A stretch of 17,217 nt of DNA from Bacillota bacterium. GTDB lineage: Bacteria > Bacillota_I > Bacilli_A > Acholeplasmatales > Acholeplasmataceae. Location: the NCBI GenBank assembly GCA_023458995.1, contig JAEWVV010000087.1:1-17217 (forward strand), written 5' to 3'. Within the stretch, counting starts at the first letter, position 1. Each line of letters opens with the position of its first letter. The position numbers and the translations under genes are program-made. Below, one piece after another: positions 1 through 7,932 of the stretch. A model generated the notes under the pieces. The model saw only the letters and a list, made by a program, of their open reading frames with translations. It made no database searches and had not been told where the DNA came from.

Positions 1-1
1 G

Positions 2-2800
2 CCAACCCCTCCACCCATCGTCGAAGTTGAAGATTTCAACTACTATGCACAAACAAAACTAAACGATGAGAAAAAGATTTATCTGTTTAACACGTTAGGT
101 GTTGAAACAATGAATAATGATCAAGCGTTTACTGCACAGGCAATTCAAGGATTATTTGCACGTGATGAAGTCACTTTCTATTTTGATGGTCGTTCAGTGA
201 CAAACATGATCAATACCGATCGCCATCACTTAGAAACAACCGTTACAAAATATGGTTTAACAACTGAAGATGTCACCCTTGAACAAGGTGTTGAAATGTA
301 TAAAGAAGCATGGAATGACTATGTAGCATCTGGTACATGGGGTTCACAGATTCCCTTAGATGATTTCAATAACGTTCCAGGTGTCAAAGCATATACAGAA
401 ACCTCAGGTGAAGGATATACAACTCCGGGCTTTATCATTTACAGAAAAGGCACAGTATCCGTCAACGTTGCTGCAACCCTTGCCGGTATCACAGGTTTTT
501 TACCTGTTGAGCTTGCATCTGTGAATACGTATAAAGCAATGGGTTTAGTTGAAAAGATGAACGTTGATAATATCGTTTTTGATTACCGCTGGGTATTTGA
601 AAACATCTTATCTGAAATGAATCCTGACGGACTCATTCACCAAGACTATCAAAGTCCAGGTGGAATGACCAACATGTTTCTAAAAGATTACGGGATTACT
701 GAAAAATATATGTATGTGTATTACGATTCACAAGTGAATGCACCTACATCATTTAAACAAAATCTCCATTCTTTCTTAAATCCTAATCGTCCTATCTTAG
801 GTTATACCTACAGTGAAGATCAAGATGTTGAATTCTTCTCACGTTACGGACAGTTTATTGTCCCAACGGATTACACCTTCAACTTATCTTATTTACTTGC
901 TGAAGAGTTTAGAAAAGATACTGAAGGTAAGACAATTGAGTTTGAACAACCCAATAAGATCTCTGTTGAAACAGCAGATCCTAATAAGCATTATGTAGCA
1001 TTCGTCATGAGTGATGGTGATAATGCCACAATGTGGCAAAACACTGCGCCGTTTGCTCCTAACTTCATGAATGCCGTTGGTAGAGAAAATGATGAATTCC
1101 CAGTAACTTGGAGTATTACACCAAGTTTAGCTGACTTAATGCCTTCAGTACTTGGTGATATTTATGACAATGTATCTAATCCATACGATACATTTGCTGC
1201 ACCAGTATCAGGACATGGTTATATCAATGCAGGTAGTTTCATGAGTGCAGCTAATGGTACATATTTTGCAGATTATTTGTCAAAGTTAAATCTTTATCTA
1301 GATAAAGCTGATTTAGGTGTTGTCACGATTATTGGTGCTGAAAATAGCGAACAACAAATTCAAACATTAAACCGTTACGCTGAAGTACCCAATTTAACAG
1401 GTGGAATTGTCTATAGCGGAAGTAAGTATTTTGGTAACATTCGTGGTGGTGTCTACTGGGCGAATGGTAAACCCTTTGTTGGTCCTAGAGATTCTTTATG
1501 GGAAACAACACCAGAGTTTATTGCTGCAAGACTTAATATGTATCCAGCAAATCCAACATCGATTGATGGTTATAGCATTATTAACGTCCATCCATGGAGT
1601 CACTCCTATGAAGATATTAGAACGATTGTAGGCATGTTAGCAGATGATGTTGAAGTTGTTTCAATCGATACACTTTATCATTTAATGACAAATACAATCA
1701 CCGATAAAACAAATGGTTCTGGATTTAAAATTCCTGAACTTAATGGAGTATCAATTACACAAGCACAACTTGAATCTAATCCATCATTAATCCCTGTTAA
1801 TCCGCTTTACAACGACTTTATTCTGTGGCAAGAAGACTGGACTGCAACCTCAGGTACGATCTCTTATGCGAACTCTGATGTCGCAAACTCAAACGTGGGT
1901 ACATTCCTAACATCAATGAAGATTCATGGAGAGTCAACAGCAACTAAGAATCAATTTACACTTCCAAATATTGATGACTTATGGATTAGTTTTATCGCAA
2001 GAGGGGATTCTACTAATCCAAATGATGCAGCAAGATTTAAAGTTTCAATGACCGTTGATGGAGTCACAAAAACTGTTGTTGAAGAAGCTAACTTCAAAGG
2101 TGTGAGTGGTACAGGTACTGCAAGTAATATCAGAGGCGATGGTTGGCAGTTTATCGCATTCCCGATTAAACAATACTTTAGTAACTATAAAGCTAAATCT
2201 ACATCAATTAGTATTGAAGTTTTAGGTAGTGTCGGCTTAAAAGTTGATAAATTCCAAATTGCACAAAAACTTCCAACACCATCAACAACTTATGATCAAT
2301 ATAACAACCAATTCTTAGATGGTAATACAGAAGACTGGCTACTTGGTCATATGTTTATGACATCACAGTATTATTACTGGGGTGCATTAGATAAGAATAC
2401 AGGTCTACCCTTTGGTAGTGGTGCGATCCAAACGGATACATCAGATGGTGGTGGCGATGAAAAGAGAAACGCGAATACCAACCTTTGGATGGCAAAGAAC
2501 GTTGTTCTACAAGAATCTGGCGATATCATTTTAACTTACGATATGGATGGTGGAGATGATAGTGGTTCAAACTATAAGTTATCGCTTTATGTCGATGGTA
2601 AGTATGTTGTCCTCCAAGACTGGATTAGAATTGTTGGTAATGGTGAAGTACAAACCATCAATCTAAGTGAAACCTTAAACACATTAAAACTTAATGGTAA
2701 AGAAGTCACATTCGTTCTTGAAATTCGTGACTCAGGTATTAATAACGGTGTTGGTGAAACCATGCACTTTAGATCATTTAGTTTAACAGCACAAGCATAA
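2..2800 (+). CDS. GxGYxYP-family putative glycoside hydrolase with two C-terminal beta-rich domains (5' partial)
   Basis: The reading frame is open from the left edge, so the ATG at 110 is internal and the true start lies outside the window. The 36 residues before that ATG start with a Pro-rich stretch (PTPPP) like the linker after the lipobox in the paralogue at 7933, so a lipoprotein signal peptide upstream is likely but unseen. Numbering from the first codon in the window, an N-terminal domain (about 20-290, with IQGLFARDE and SVNVAATLAG) precedes the GxGYxYP-type domain (about 320-590). That domain carries SDGDN (D338), GHGYINA (G404, where the motif's final YP is lost) and VHPWSH (H530). 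About 330 further residues, absent from the two paralogues, look like two beta-sandwich modules (about 600-755 and 760-930), possibly carbohydrate binding. The family is annotated only as putative glycoside hydrolase; substrate unknown. First visible gene of the operon. Confidence 0.85.
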   Translation, partial: PTPPPIVEVEDFNYYAQTKLNDEKKIYLFNTLGVETMNNDQAFTAQAIQGLFARDEVTFYFDGRSVTNMINTDRHHLETTVTKYGLTTEDVTLEQGVEMYKEAWNDYVASGTWGSQIPLDDFNNVPGVKAYTETSGEGYTTPGFIIYRKGTVSVNVAATLAGITGFLPVELASVNTYKAMGLVEKMNVDNIVFDYRWVFENILSEMNPDGLIHQDYQSPGGMTNMFLKDYGITEKYMYVYYDSQVNAPTSFKQNLHSFLNPNRPILGYTYSEDQDVEFFSRYGQFIVPTDYTFNLSYLLAEEFRKDTEGKTIEFEQPNKISVETADPNKHYVAFVMSDGDNATMWQNTAPFAPNFMNAVGRENDEFPVTWSITPSLADLMPSVLGDIYDNVSNPYDTFAAPVSGHGYINAGSFMSAANGTYFADYLSKLNLYLDKADLGVVTIIGAENSEQQIQTLNRYAEVPNLTGGIVYSGSKYFGNIRGGVYWANGKPFVGPRDSLWETTPEFIAARLNMYPANPTSIDGYSIINVHPWSHSYEDIRTIVGMLADDVEVVSIDTLYHLMTNTITDKTNGSGFKIPELNGVSITQAQLESNPSLIPVNPLYNDFILWQEDWTATSGTISYANSDVANSNVGTFLTSMKIHGESTATKNQFTLPNIDDLWISFIARGDSTNPNDAARFKVSMTVDGVTKTVVEEANFKGVSGTGTASNIRGDGWQFIAFPIKQYFSNYKAKSTSISIEVLGSVGLKVDKFQIAQKLPTPSTTYDQYNNQFLDGNTEDWLLGHMFMTSQYYYWGALDKNTGLPFGSGAIQTDTSDGGGDEKRNANTNLWMAKNVVLQESGDIILTYDMDGGDDSGSNYKLSLYVDGKYVVLQDWIRIVGNGEVQTINLSETLNTLKLNGKEVTFVLEIRDSGINNGVGETMHFRSFSLTAQA

Positions 2801-2807
2801 TTTAAAA

Positions 2808-2814
2808 AAAGGAG
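2808..2814 (+). promoter_or_regulatory. Ribosome-binding site for second GxGYxYP gene
   Basis: AAAGGAG lies 6 bases before the ATG at 2821, in the 20-base gap after the preceding stop codon. It fixes the start of the lipoprotein and shows translation-level coupling within one transcript. Confidence 0.8.
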
Positions 2815-2820
2815 TCCAAA

Positions 2821-4422
2821 ATGAAAAAGCTATGTCTCATACTCATAGTTCTCTTGATTTTGGGCGGATGTCAAAAAACCGAAGTAACTGATGACTATCC
2901 GTTTGAAGAAGAAGATCTAACATTTACATACTATCCCAAAACGGTGATGAATGAAGAACGTCATTTGTTTGTCTTTGGTTATGAAGATAATAGAAGACTA
3001 AATACACATGAACTGATCACAGGGCAAGCAATCCAAGGATTGTTTGCTCGTGATGAAGTTCGGTTTTACTTATCATTAAAAGAAACACAAACCGAATATT
3101 GGTTATCTGAGATGGTAGAAATTGATCAAATAACCTATGAAAGAATTAAATTAAGCGATATGATTAAGTTATATCAAACTAAATTTGAGAATAATGGTTA
3201 TATTTTATATGACCAAGCCAATAAAGAATCCGTAAACGTCGCTACATCACTTGCTGGGGTTACAGGGTATATTCCGATTGAAGTATCCTTAGAGAATTTG
3301 GCGATAGAATCTGGTTTAACGTTAAAACTTGATGTGAAAGATAAATCTGAACGTTGGGCGTTTGATCAGTATAAGGATCAGTTTAACTGGAGTAGTGTTG
3401 TTCAGCTTAGACAAGATATTCCTCATATGAGAGATTATGGAATCGCGATGAAGTATTTCTATTTCTATCAAGATTCAATGTCTAATAGTGCCATTTTATT
3501 TAGAGATGAAATCCACCGGATGATTAAAGCAGATTCACCAATTTTTGGTTGGGGACCGTTTGCTGAAGACTCACATATTGGGATTGCATCACGTCATGGA
3601 CATTTTACGATACCTTCTGATTATTCTTATAATACAACCGTCTTTTCAGCAAGAGATTTCTTTGATTTAAATGAGATCTCATTAAATGATGAAGAGACTA
3701 TTACAATCCCAGAAACAGGAAAACACTACGTCACGATTGTTCGAAGTGATGGAGATAATATTCAAACGTGGTATAACTACTTCCCATTTAACGAAAAAGA
3801 TATGGCTGCAGAGCGTGGCGATTTCAAAATGGGTTGGAGTATCCAACCAAGCTTAATCGATTTAGCACCAAATATCATCCGAGATGCATATCAACATAAA
3901 GACGAAAATGATTCGTTTGTTGCTGCTGTATCAGGACATGGATATATGTATCCCACACTATATCCCGATATGAAATCATTCGTTCAAAGATTAGACGTTT
4001 ATTTAAGAAGAACTGGATTAGATCTTGTTCAAATTCTTGATAGTGGTCCGAGTGAAGATGTGATTGAATGGTATTCAAAGATGCCTTCACTTAAGGGTGC
4101 GATGTATATGTATGGCAATAAGTATGCTGGGGGTATGGGATCAATTCGCTGGTCAGATAACGGGAAACCATTCGTTTCATTTAGAGAATCTTTATGGGAT
4201 ACGACACCTTTGGATGTAGCAACCCGAGTGAATGGATATAAATCCGATTATCGATCGATTGAAGGATATACACTCATTAACTTGCATCCATGGTCACATA
4301 GTTATCAGGATGTCATGGAAATGGTTGAACTCTTTAGTGATCATGTCGTTGTTTTATCTCCTGATACATTCTTTGATTACATCATTCAAAATGTACCTAA
4401 AGAGGATGTTATCTTATCATGA
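2821..4422 (+). CDS. GxGYxYP-family lipoprotein, putative glycoside hydrolase
   Basis: The protein has 533 residues. It starts with a lipoprotein signal peptide (MKKLCLILIVLLILGGC, lipobox Cys17), so the mature protein should be lipid-anchored on the outer face of the membrane. The N-terminal domain contains IQGLFARDE and SVNVATSLAG. The C-terminal domain contains SDGDN (D310), the full family motif GHGYMYP (G372-P378) and LHPWSH (H489). It is clearly homologous to the proteins encoded at 2-2800 and 7933-9552, and stops at the end of the core without their extra domains or Pro-rich linker. It is the only one of the three with the complete GxGYxYP motif. It probably acts on a glycan outside the cell; this is inferred from the family and its neighbours, as no biochemistry can be read from the sequence. 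Its TGA stop overlaps the next start (ATGA). Confidence 0.9.
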   Translation: MKKLCLILIVLLILGGCQKTEVTDDYPFEEEDLTFTYYPKTVMNEERHLFVFGYEDNRRLNTHELITGQAIQGLFARDEVRFYLSLKETQTEYWLSEMVEIDQITYERIKLSDMIKLYQTKFENNGYILYDQANKESVNVATSLAGVTGYIPIEVSLENLAIESGLTLKLDVKDKSERWAFDQYKDQFNWSSVVQLRQDIPHMRDYGIAMKYFYFYQDSMSNSAILFRDEIHRMIKADSPIFGWGPFAEDSHIGIASRHGHFTIPSDYSYNTTVFSARDFFDLNEISLNDEETITIPETGKHYVTIVRSDGDNIQTWYNYFPFNEKDMAAERGDFKMGWSIQPSLIDLAPNIIRDAYQHKDENDSFVAAVSGHGYMYPTLYPDMKSFVQRLDVYLRRTGLDLVQILDSGPSEDVIEWYSKMPSLKGAMYMYGNKYAGGMGSIRWSDNGKPFVSFRESLWDTTPLDVATRVNGYKSDYRSIEGYTLINLHPWSHSYQDVMEMVELFSDHVVVLSPDTFFDYIIQNVPKEDVILS

Positions 4423-4838
4423 AAAAGATTTTGATTGTGTTGATTACTTTATTACTTAGTGCATGTCAATCTGAATCTTTATATGAAACTAAGATAAAAG
4501 ATGCACGTCACATGAATGAATCGATTCGTTTTGAAGAAAGTACGTTTGAAGTGATTCAAGTAAGTGCAAATCTATTAGGATATAGCGTTTACCCAAATGA
4601 AGATTTAATCTATGTATTTTTTGAATACTCAGGAGAACTTTCATTTACATCAAATGACATCAAAGTCATGCTAGAAAATGGTGAAATAATTGATGCGTAT
4701 ATGGTAGATGGTCTAGACTATTTAACTGGACCTGCACAAGCATCAAATCCTTACGTTAGATTTTCTTTACCACAAGATACAAACGAAATGTTACTCGTTA
4801 TTAAGAGTGAAGTCTACATACATTTAGTATGGGAATAA
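4419..4838 (+). CDS. Small lipoprotein of unknown function
   Basis: The product has 139 residues with a clear lipoprotein signal (MKKILIVLITLLLSAC, Cys16), followed by about 120 residues rich in alternating hydrophobic and polar positions, suggesting a small beta-sandwich. I recognise no family. Its start overlaps the stop of the preceding GxGYxYP gene by four bases (ATGA), so the two are probably translationally coupled; the nearest GAGG-type ribosome-binding site (4401-4405) is a little far away at 13 bases. Being anchored to the same membrane face as its upstream neighbour, it could be an accessory or glycan-binding partner, but this rests only on position. Expression is implied by the operon context and intact lipobox. 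Confidence 0.8.
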   Translation: MKKILIVLITLLLSACQSESLYETKIKDARHMNESIRFEESTFEVIQVSANLLGYSVYPNEDLIYVFFEYSGELSFTSNDIKVMLENGEIIDAYMVDGLDYLTGPAQASNPYVRFSLPQDTNEMLLVIKSEVYIHLVWE

Positions 4839-4850
4839 GAGGTGTTAAGT

Positions 4851-5867
4851 ATGGTAACCATCAATGATATTGCTAAAAAATTAGGAGTTGCAAAATCCAC
4901 TGTTTCAAATGCTTTAACAGGCAGAAGATATGTTAATCCTGAACTCAAGGAACGTATTTTAAAAACGGTTAAAGATATGCAGTTTGAACCTAACTTTTTC
5001 GCATCCACTTTGTCAAATAAAAAAATGACAAATATCGTTGGACTATTTCTTGAACAAGGTGCACAAAAAGCTTATCAAAGTTTTTATCACCAACTCATTG
5101 AAGCGTGTATAACAGAAGCTGCAGAGCATGATTATAGAGTACTTGTATACTTTGGTATGGATGAAAAACAGACAACGTCACTTCTAAAAATTGGGAAATC
5201 ACCGATTGACTGTGCGATATTACTATCCCCAGAATTAGAAGATACACGTTCTGAACAAATGGAAGCTTCAAGAATACCAACCGTCTTTATTGGTAAACCA
5301 GAAAAATACACCAACCAAGTTAATTCAGTCGATACCGATAACTTTGGTTTAGTTCAAACCATTATGACTAAACTTGTCTCAATGGGACATCAACATATTT
5401 TGTTTATTAACTCTAAAAAAGATTTAACCGTATCCAAGGAACGTTATGAAGCATACATGCAGTCCTATCAAAAAGATATGCTAAAAGATGCTAAACCCAT
5501 ACATTTAAATGCAACCTATTCCAATGAAAAAGAGGGTTATGAAGCAATTAAAGAGTGTTTAGATCAGTCAATTAAGTTCACTGCAGTTATTACTGCAAAT
5601 GACTTACTTGCTAAAGGTGTCTATGATGGACTTGCAGAATATAACTTAAAAGTTGGATTTGATGTTTCAGTTATTGCTCTTGGTGGTGATGTCTATATCA
5701 ATCAGTTAAAACCAGCACTCAGTTATGCATATCAAGACTATCAAACGATTGGTAAAAAAGCGACATCAATCATTCTAAATCAGATTGAGAAAGATGATCA
5801 TACACCTGTACAGTATGAAATCAAGAGCCATGTCCATTACTTAGATTCAATAAAGGTCGCTAAATAA
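4851..5867 (+). CDS. LacI-family transcriptional regulator
   Basis: The product has 338 residues from the ATG at 4851, chosen over the in-frame GTG at 4842 because GAGG (4839-4842) sits 8 bases before the ATG and overlaps the GTG, and because LacI proteins begin right at the helix-turn-helix. The HTH is TINDIAKKLGVAKSTVSNAL (residues 3-22). A hinge-like segment (EPNFFASTLSN, about 48-58) and a periplasmic-binding-protein-like effector domain (about 60-338) follow. The effector domain should bind a sugar or sugar phosphate from the degraded glycan. The gene lies inside the catabolic operon, 12 bases after the small lipoprotein and 1 base before the TIM-barrel gene, so it would be co-transcribed with its presumed targets. 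Its operator is probably upstream of the window; I see no convincing site within the operon. Confidence 0.92.
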   Translation: MVTINDIAKKLGVAKSTVSNALTGRRYVNPELKERILKTVKDMQFEPNFFASTLSNKKMTNIVGLFLEQGAQKAYQSFYHQLIEACITEAAEHDYRVLVYFGMDEKQTTSLLKIGKSPIDCAILLSPELEDTRSEQMEASRIPTVFIGKPEKYTNQVNSVDTDNFGLVQTIMTKLVSMGHQHILFINSKKDLTVSKERYEAYMQSYQKDMLKDAKPIHLNATYSNEKEGYEAIKECLDQSIKFTAVITANDLLAKGVYDGLAEYNLKVGFDVSVIALGGDVYINQLKPALSYAYQDYQTIGKKATSIILNQIEKDDHTPVQYEIKSHVHYLDSIKVAK

Positions 5868-5868
5868 T

Positions 5869-7917
5869 ATGAGTTATGTAAGAGATAAACAAAGTCTTAA
5901 AACAGGATACCAAGAAAGTAGACCTTGGAGTAAGATGATTGATCTCCAATGTGACTTCGTGATGGTATACGGGTTTTCTGATGACCTAGAAGATAGAATT
6001 AAAGGATTTAAAGATAAAGGATATGTCATCCAGTTTATGACAGGTATTTCATGGGGTGAATATCAAGATTATTTAAATGGTAGTTTTGATGGCCTTAACC
6101 ACTGGAATGATGCACAAATGGATGAACATGGAAACTATATTATTCATGGAACAAGTGAAGATATTCCTTATATGGTACCAACGCACGCATACATTAATTA
6201 CATTTATCGAAAACTAACAAAAGTCGTTGATTTAGGTGTGACAGCAATCCATTTAGAAGAACCTGAATTTTGGTCTCATGCAGGTTATTCTAAATCATTT
6301 AAAGAAGCATATGAAGTTTATTATAAAGAGGCTTGGGTAGATCCAAAAAGTGATTTGCATGCCATGTATAAATCACAAATGCTTAAAGCTAAACTTTATT
6401 TAAGAGCCCTAAATGAAATTGCAGAACGCATTAAAATGTATGCGAAAAAGACATATGGTACTTACTTACCTGTCTATGTTCCAACCCATAGTTTAGTGAA
6501 CTACTCGCAATGGAAGATTATGTCTCCAGAAAGTCAATTAATTGGATTATCAAGCATTGATGGGTTTATTGCTCAAGTATGGACAGGTACTTCTAGAGAG
6601 CCTAATGTTTTTAAAGGAATTAAGAAAGAAAGAACGTTTGAAACCGCACTTCTTGAATATAGTATGATGACATCATTTATGGGTAAGAATCAACGCGTGT
6701 GGTTTTTAAATGACCCGATTGAAGATAATCCCAACTACACATGGGATAACTATAAGTTTAATTATGAGAAAACACTTATTTCATCATTACTTAATAAAAC
6801 AATAAATGATTATGAAATCTGTCCATGGCCTCATAGAATCTTCGAACGAAAACTTCCGGTTGATAGTAAGAATAGTACGCTTATTTCTCTTAATTATGAC
6901 CGTTATTTAAATCAAGTCTTCCAGATGTTAGGTGATATGCCTAAAGACGAAGAGATTAAGACAAATGAATTAAGGGTTGCACTTTTAATGTCTGATACAG
7001 CGATGTATCAAAGAGAGTCAAAAGATGAGAAGGATCTCACATTTTCGAACTTTTATGGATTAGCATTACCTCTTGTTAAAAGAGGGGTATTTGTAGAGTT
7101 CAGGACCATTGAGAAAATGATGGTTGACAAGCTTTCAAATAACACATTTGATATTTTAGTAATGAGTTATGACTTTTTAAAACCAATGTCAGTATCATTC
7201 CATTATGTATTATTATCACTGATTGAAATGGGTAAAACTGTTTTATTTGTCGGTAGCAACAAAGACTACTATTCATCTATTTATCCACTCTTTGGATTTG
7301 ATGAACATCCCTTTGATCACTTAAAGAAATTGATTGGTAGTGAAGTGAGTGATCAGAAGATCATCGAGCATGGTAAAGGATATTTTGCATATTTAGATTT
7401 AAGTCCTAGTGAGATTGCGTTAAATGAAGAAAAACATGATGGTTATCTTAAGTTCATAGATGAACTCTATCAGATTAAAGGATCTAGCTTACCTGATAAA
7501 AATTACTTTCATGCCAAACGTGGTCCATATGAAATTGTATCTGTGATGGATGAAACAAATTCAAATGAGCCATTTCATCAAAAAGGATTATATGCAGATA
7601 TGACAACTCAAGCATTTGATATTGTTAATGAAATGCATGTTGAAGTTGATCATATTGGACTATATTATGATTTATCATCAGCTAAACATGGTGATATCAT
7701 TGGAACCACTTTCCGTATTTTATCAAAAGATATTCAAGACAATAAAATAACATTAAGTTTGAGTGGTAGAGAAGATCTTCAAGGGTTTATCAGGATATAT
7801 GTAGATAGAAAGCCTAAAACCGTCTCGAAATCATATCTTTATGATGAAACATCAAAAACAGTATTAATCGAACTTACATTAAATAAACAAGAAGAAATCA
7901 TCACTATAACGTATTAA
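5869..7917 (+). CDS. Cytoplasmic TIM-barrel-like putative glycoside hydrolase, family not recognised
   Basis: The protein has 682 residues and no signal peptide or membrane segment, so it should be cytosolic. The first about 340 residues read like a (beta/alpha)8 barrel: a strand FVMVYGF near residue 25, AIHLEEPEFW (E130, E131, E133) resembling the strand-4 acid/base region of clan GH-A enzymes, and FIAQVWTGTSREP further on. Residues about 365-520 (VALLMSDTAMY, DILVMSYDFL, TVLFVGSN) resemble the Rossmann-like, glutamine-amidotransferase-like domain that follows the barrel in GH42 beta-galactosidases. The C-terminus is beta-rich. I cannot place it in a numbered family; GH42-like is the nearest architecture. 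It begins 1 base after the LacI-type gene, with only a weak AAGG upstream, suggesting translational coupling. It probably acts on imported oligosaccharides alongside the GH38 mannosidase. Confidence 0.75.
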   Translation: MSYVRDKQSLKTGYQESRPWSKMIDLQCDFVMVYGFSDDLEDRIKGFKDKGYVIQFMTGISWGEYQDYLNGSFDGLNHWNDAQMDEHGNYIIHGTSEDIPYMVPTHAYINYIYRKLTKVVDLGVTAIHLEEPEFWSHAGYSKSFKEAYEVYYKEAWVDPKSDLHAMYKSQMLKAKLYLRALNEIAERIKMYAKKTYGTYLPVYVPTHSLVNYSQWKIMSPESQLIGLSSIDGFIAQVWTGTSREPNVFKGIKKERTFETALLEYSMMTSFMGKNQRVWFLNDPIEDNPNYTWDNYKFNYEKTLISSLLNKTINDYEICPWPHRIFERKLPVDSKNSTLISLNYDRYLNQVFQMLGDMPKDEEIKTNELRVALLMSDTAMYQRESKDEKDLTFSNFYGLALPLVKRGVFVEFRTIEKMMVDKLSNNTFDILVMSYDFLKPMSVSFHYVLLSLIEMGKTVLFVGSNKDYYSSIYPLFGFDEHPFDHLKKLIGSEVSDQKIIEHGKGYFAYLDLSPSEIALNEEKHDGYLKFIDELYQIKGSSLPDKNYFHAKRGPYEIVSVMDETNSNEPFHQKGLYADMTTQAFDIVNEMHVEVDHIGLYYDLSSAKHGDIIGTTFRILSKDIQDNKITLSLSGREDLQGFIRIYVDRKPKTVSKSYLYDETSKTVLIELTLNKQEEIITITY

Positions 7918-7920
7918 AAA

Positions 7921-7926
7921 GGAGGG
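7921..7926 (+). promoter_or_regulatory. Ribosome-binding site supporting an ATT start
   Basis: GGAGGG stands 6 bases before the ATT at 7933 and about 18 bases before the next possible start, TTG at 7945. The spacing favours ATT. No ATG, GTG or other usual start occurs in frame between the preceding stop (7915-7917) and the TTG. Confidence 0.7.
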
Positions 7927-7932
7927 GTTTTC

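Noticed and set aside
110..112. ATG at 110 as the start of the first gene
   Set aside because: The frame is open to the window edge and the residues before the ATG continue the homology and linker pattern of the paralogues; no ribosome-binding site precedes it.
3875..4090. Minus-strand reading frame of 71 codons inside the second GxGYxYP gene
   Set aside because: No ribosome-binding site or recognisable product, and it lies wholly within a well-supported conserved domain on the other strand.
4842..4844. GTG start for the LacI-family gene
   Set aside because: The GTG overlaps the GAGG ribosome-binding site, which is spaced correctly for the ATG at 4851.
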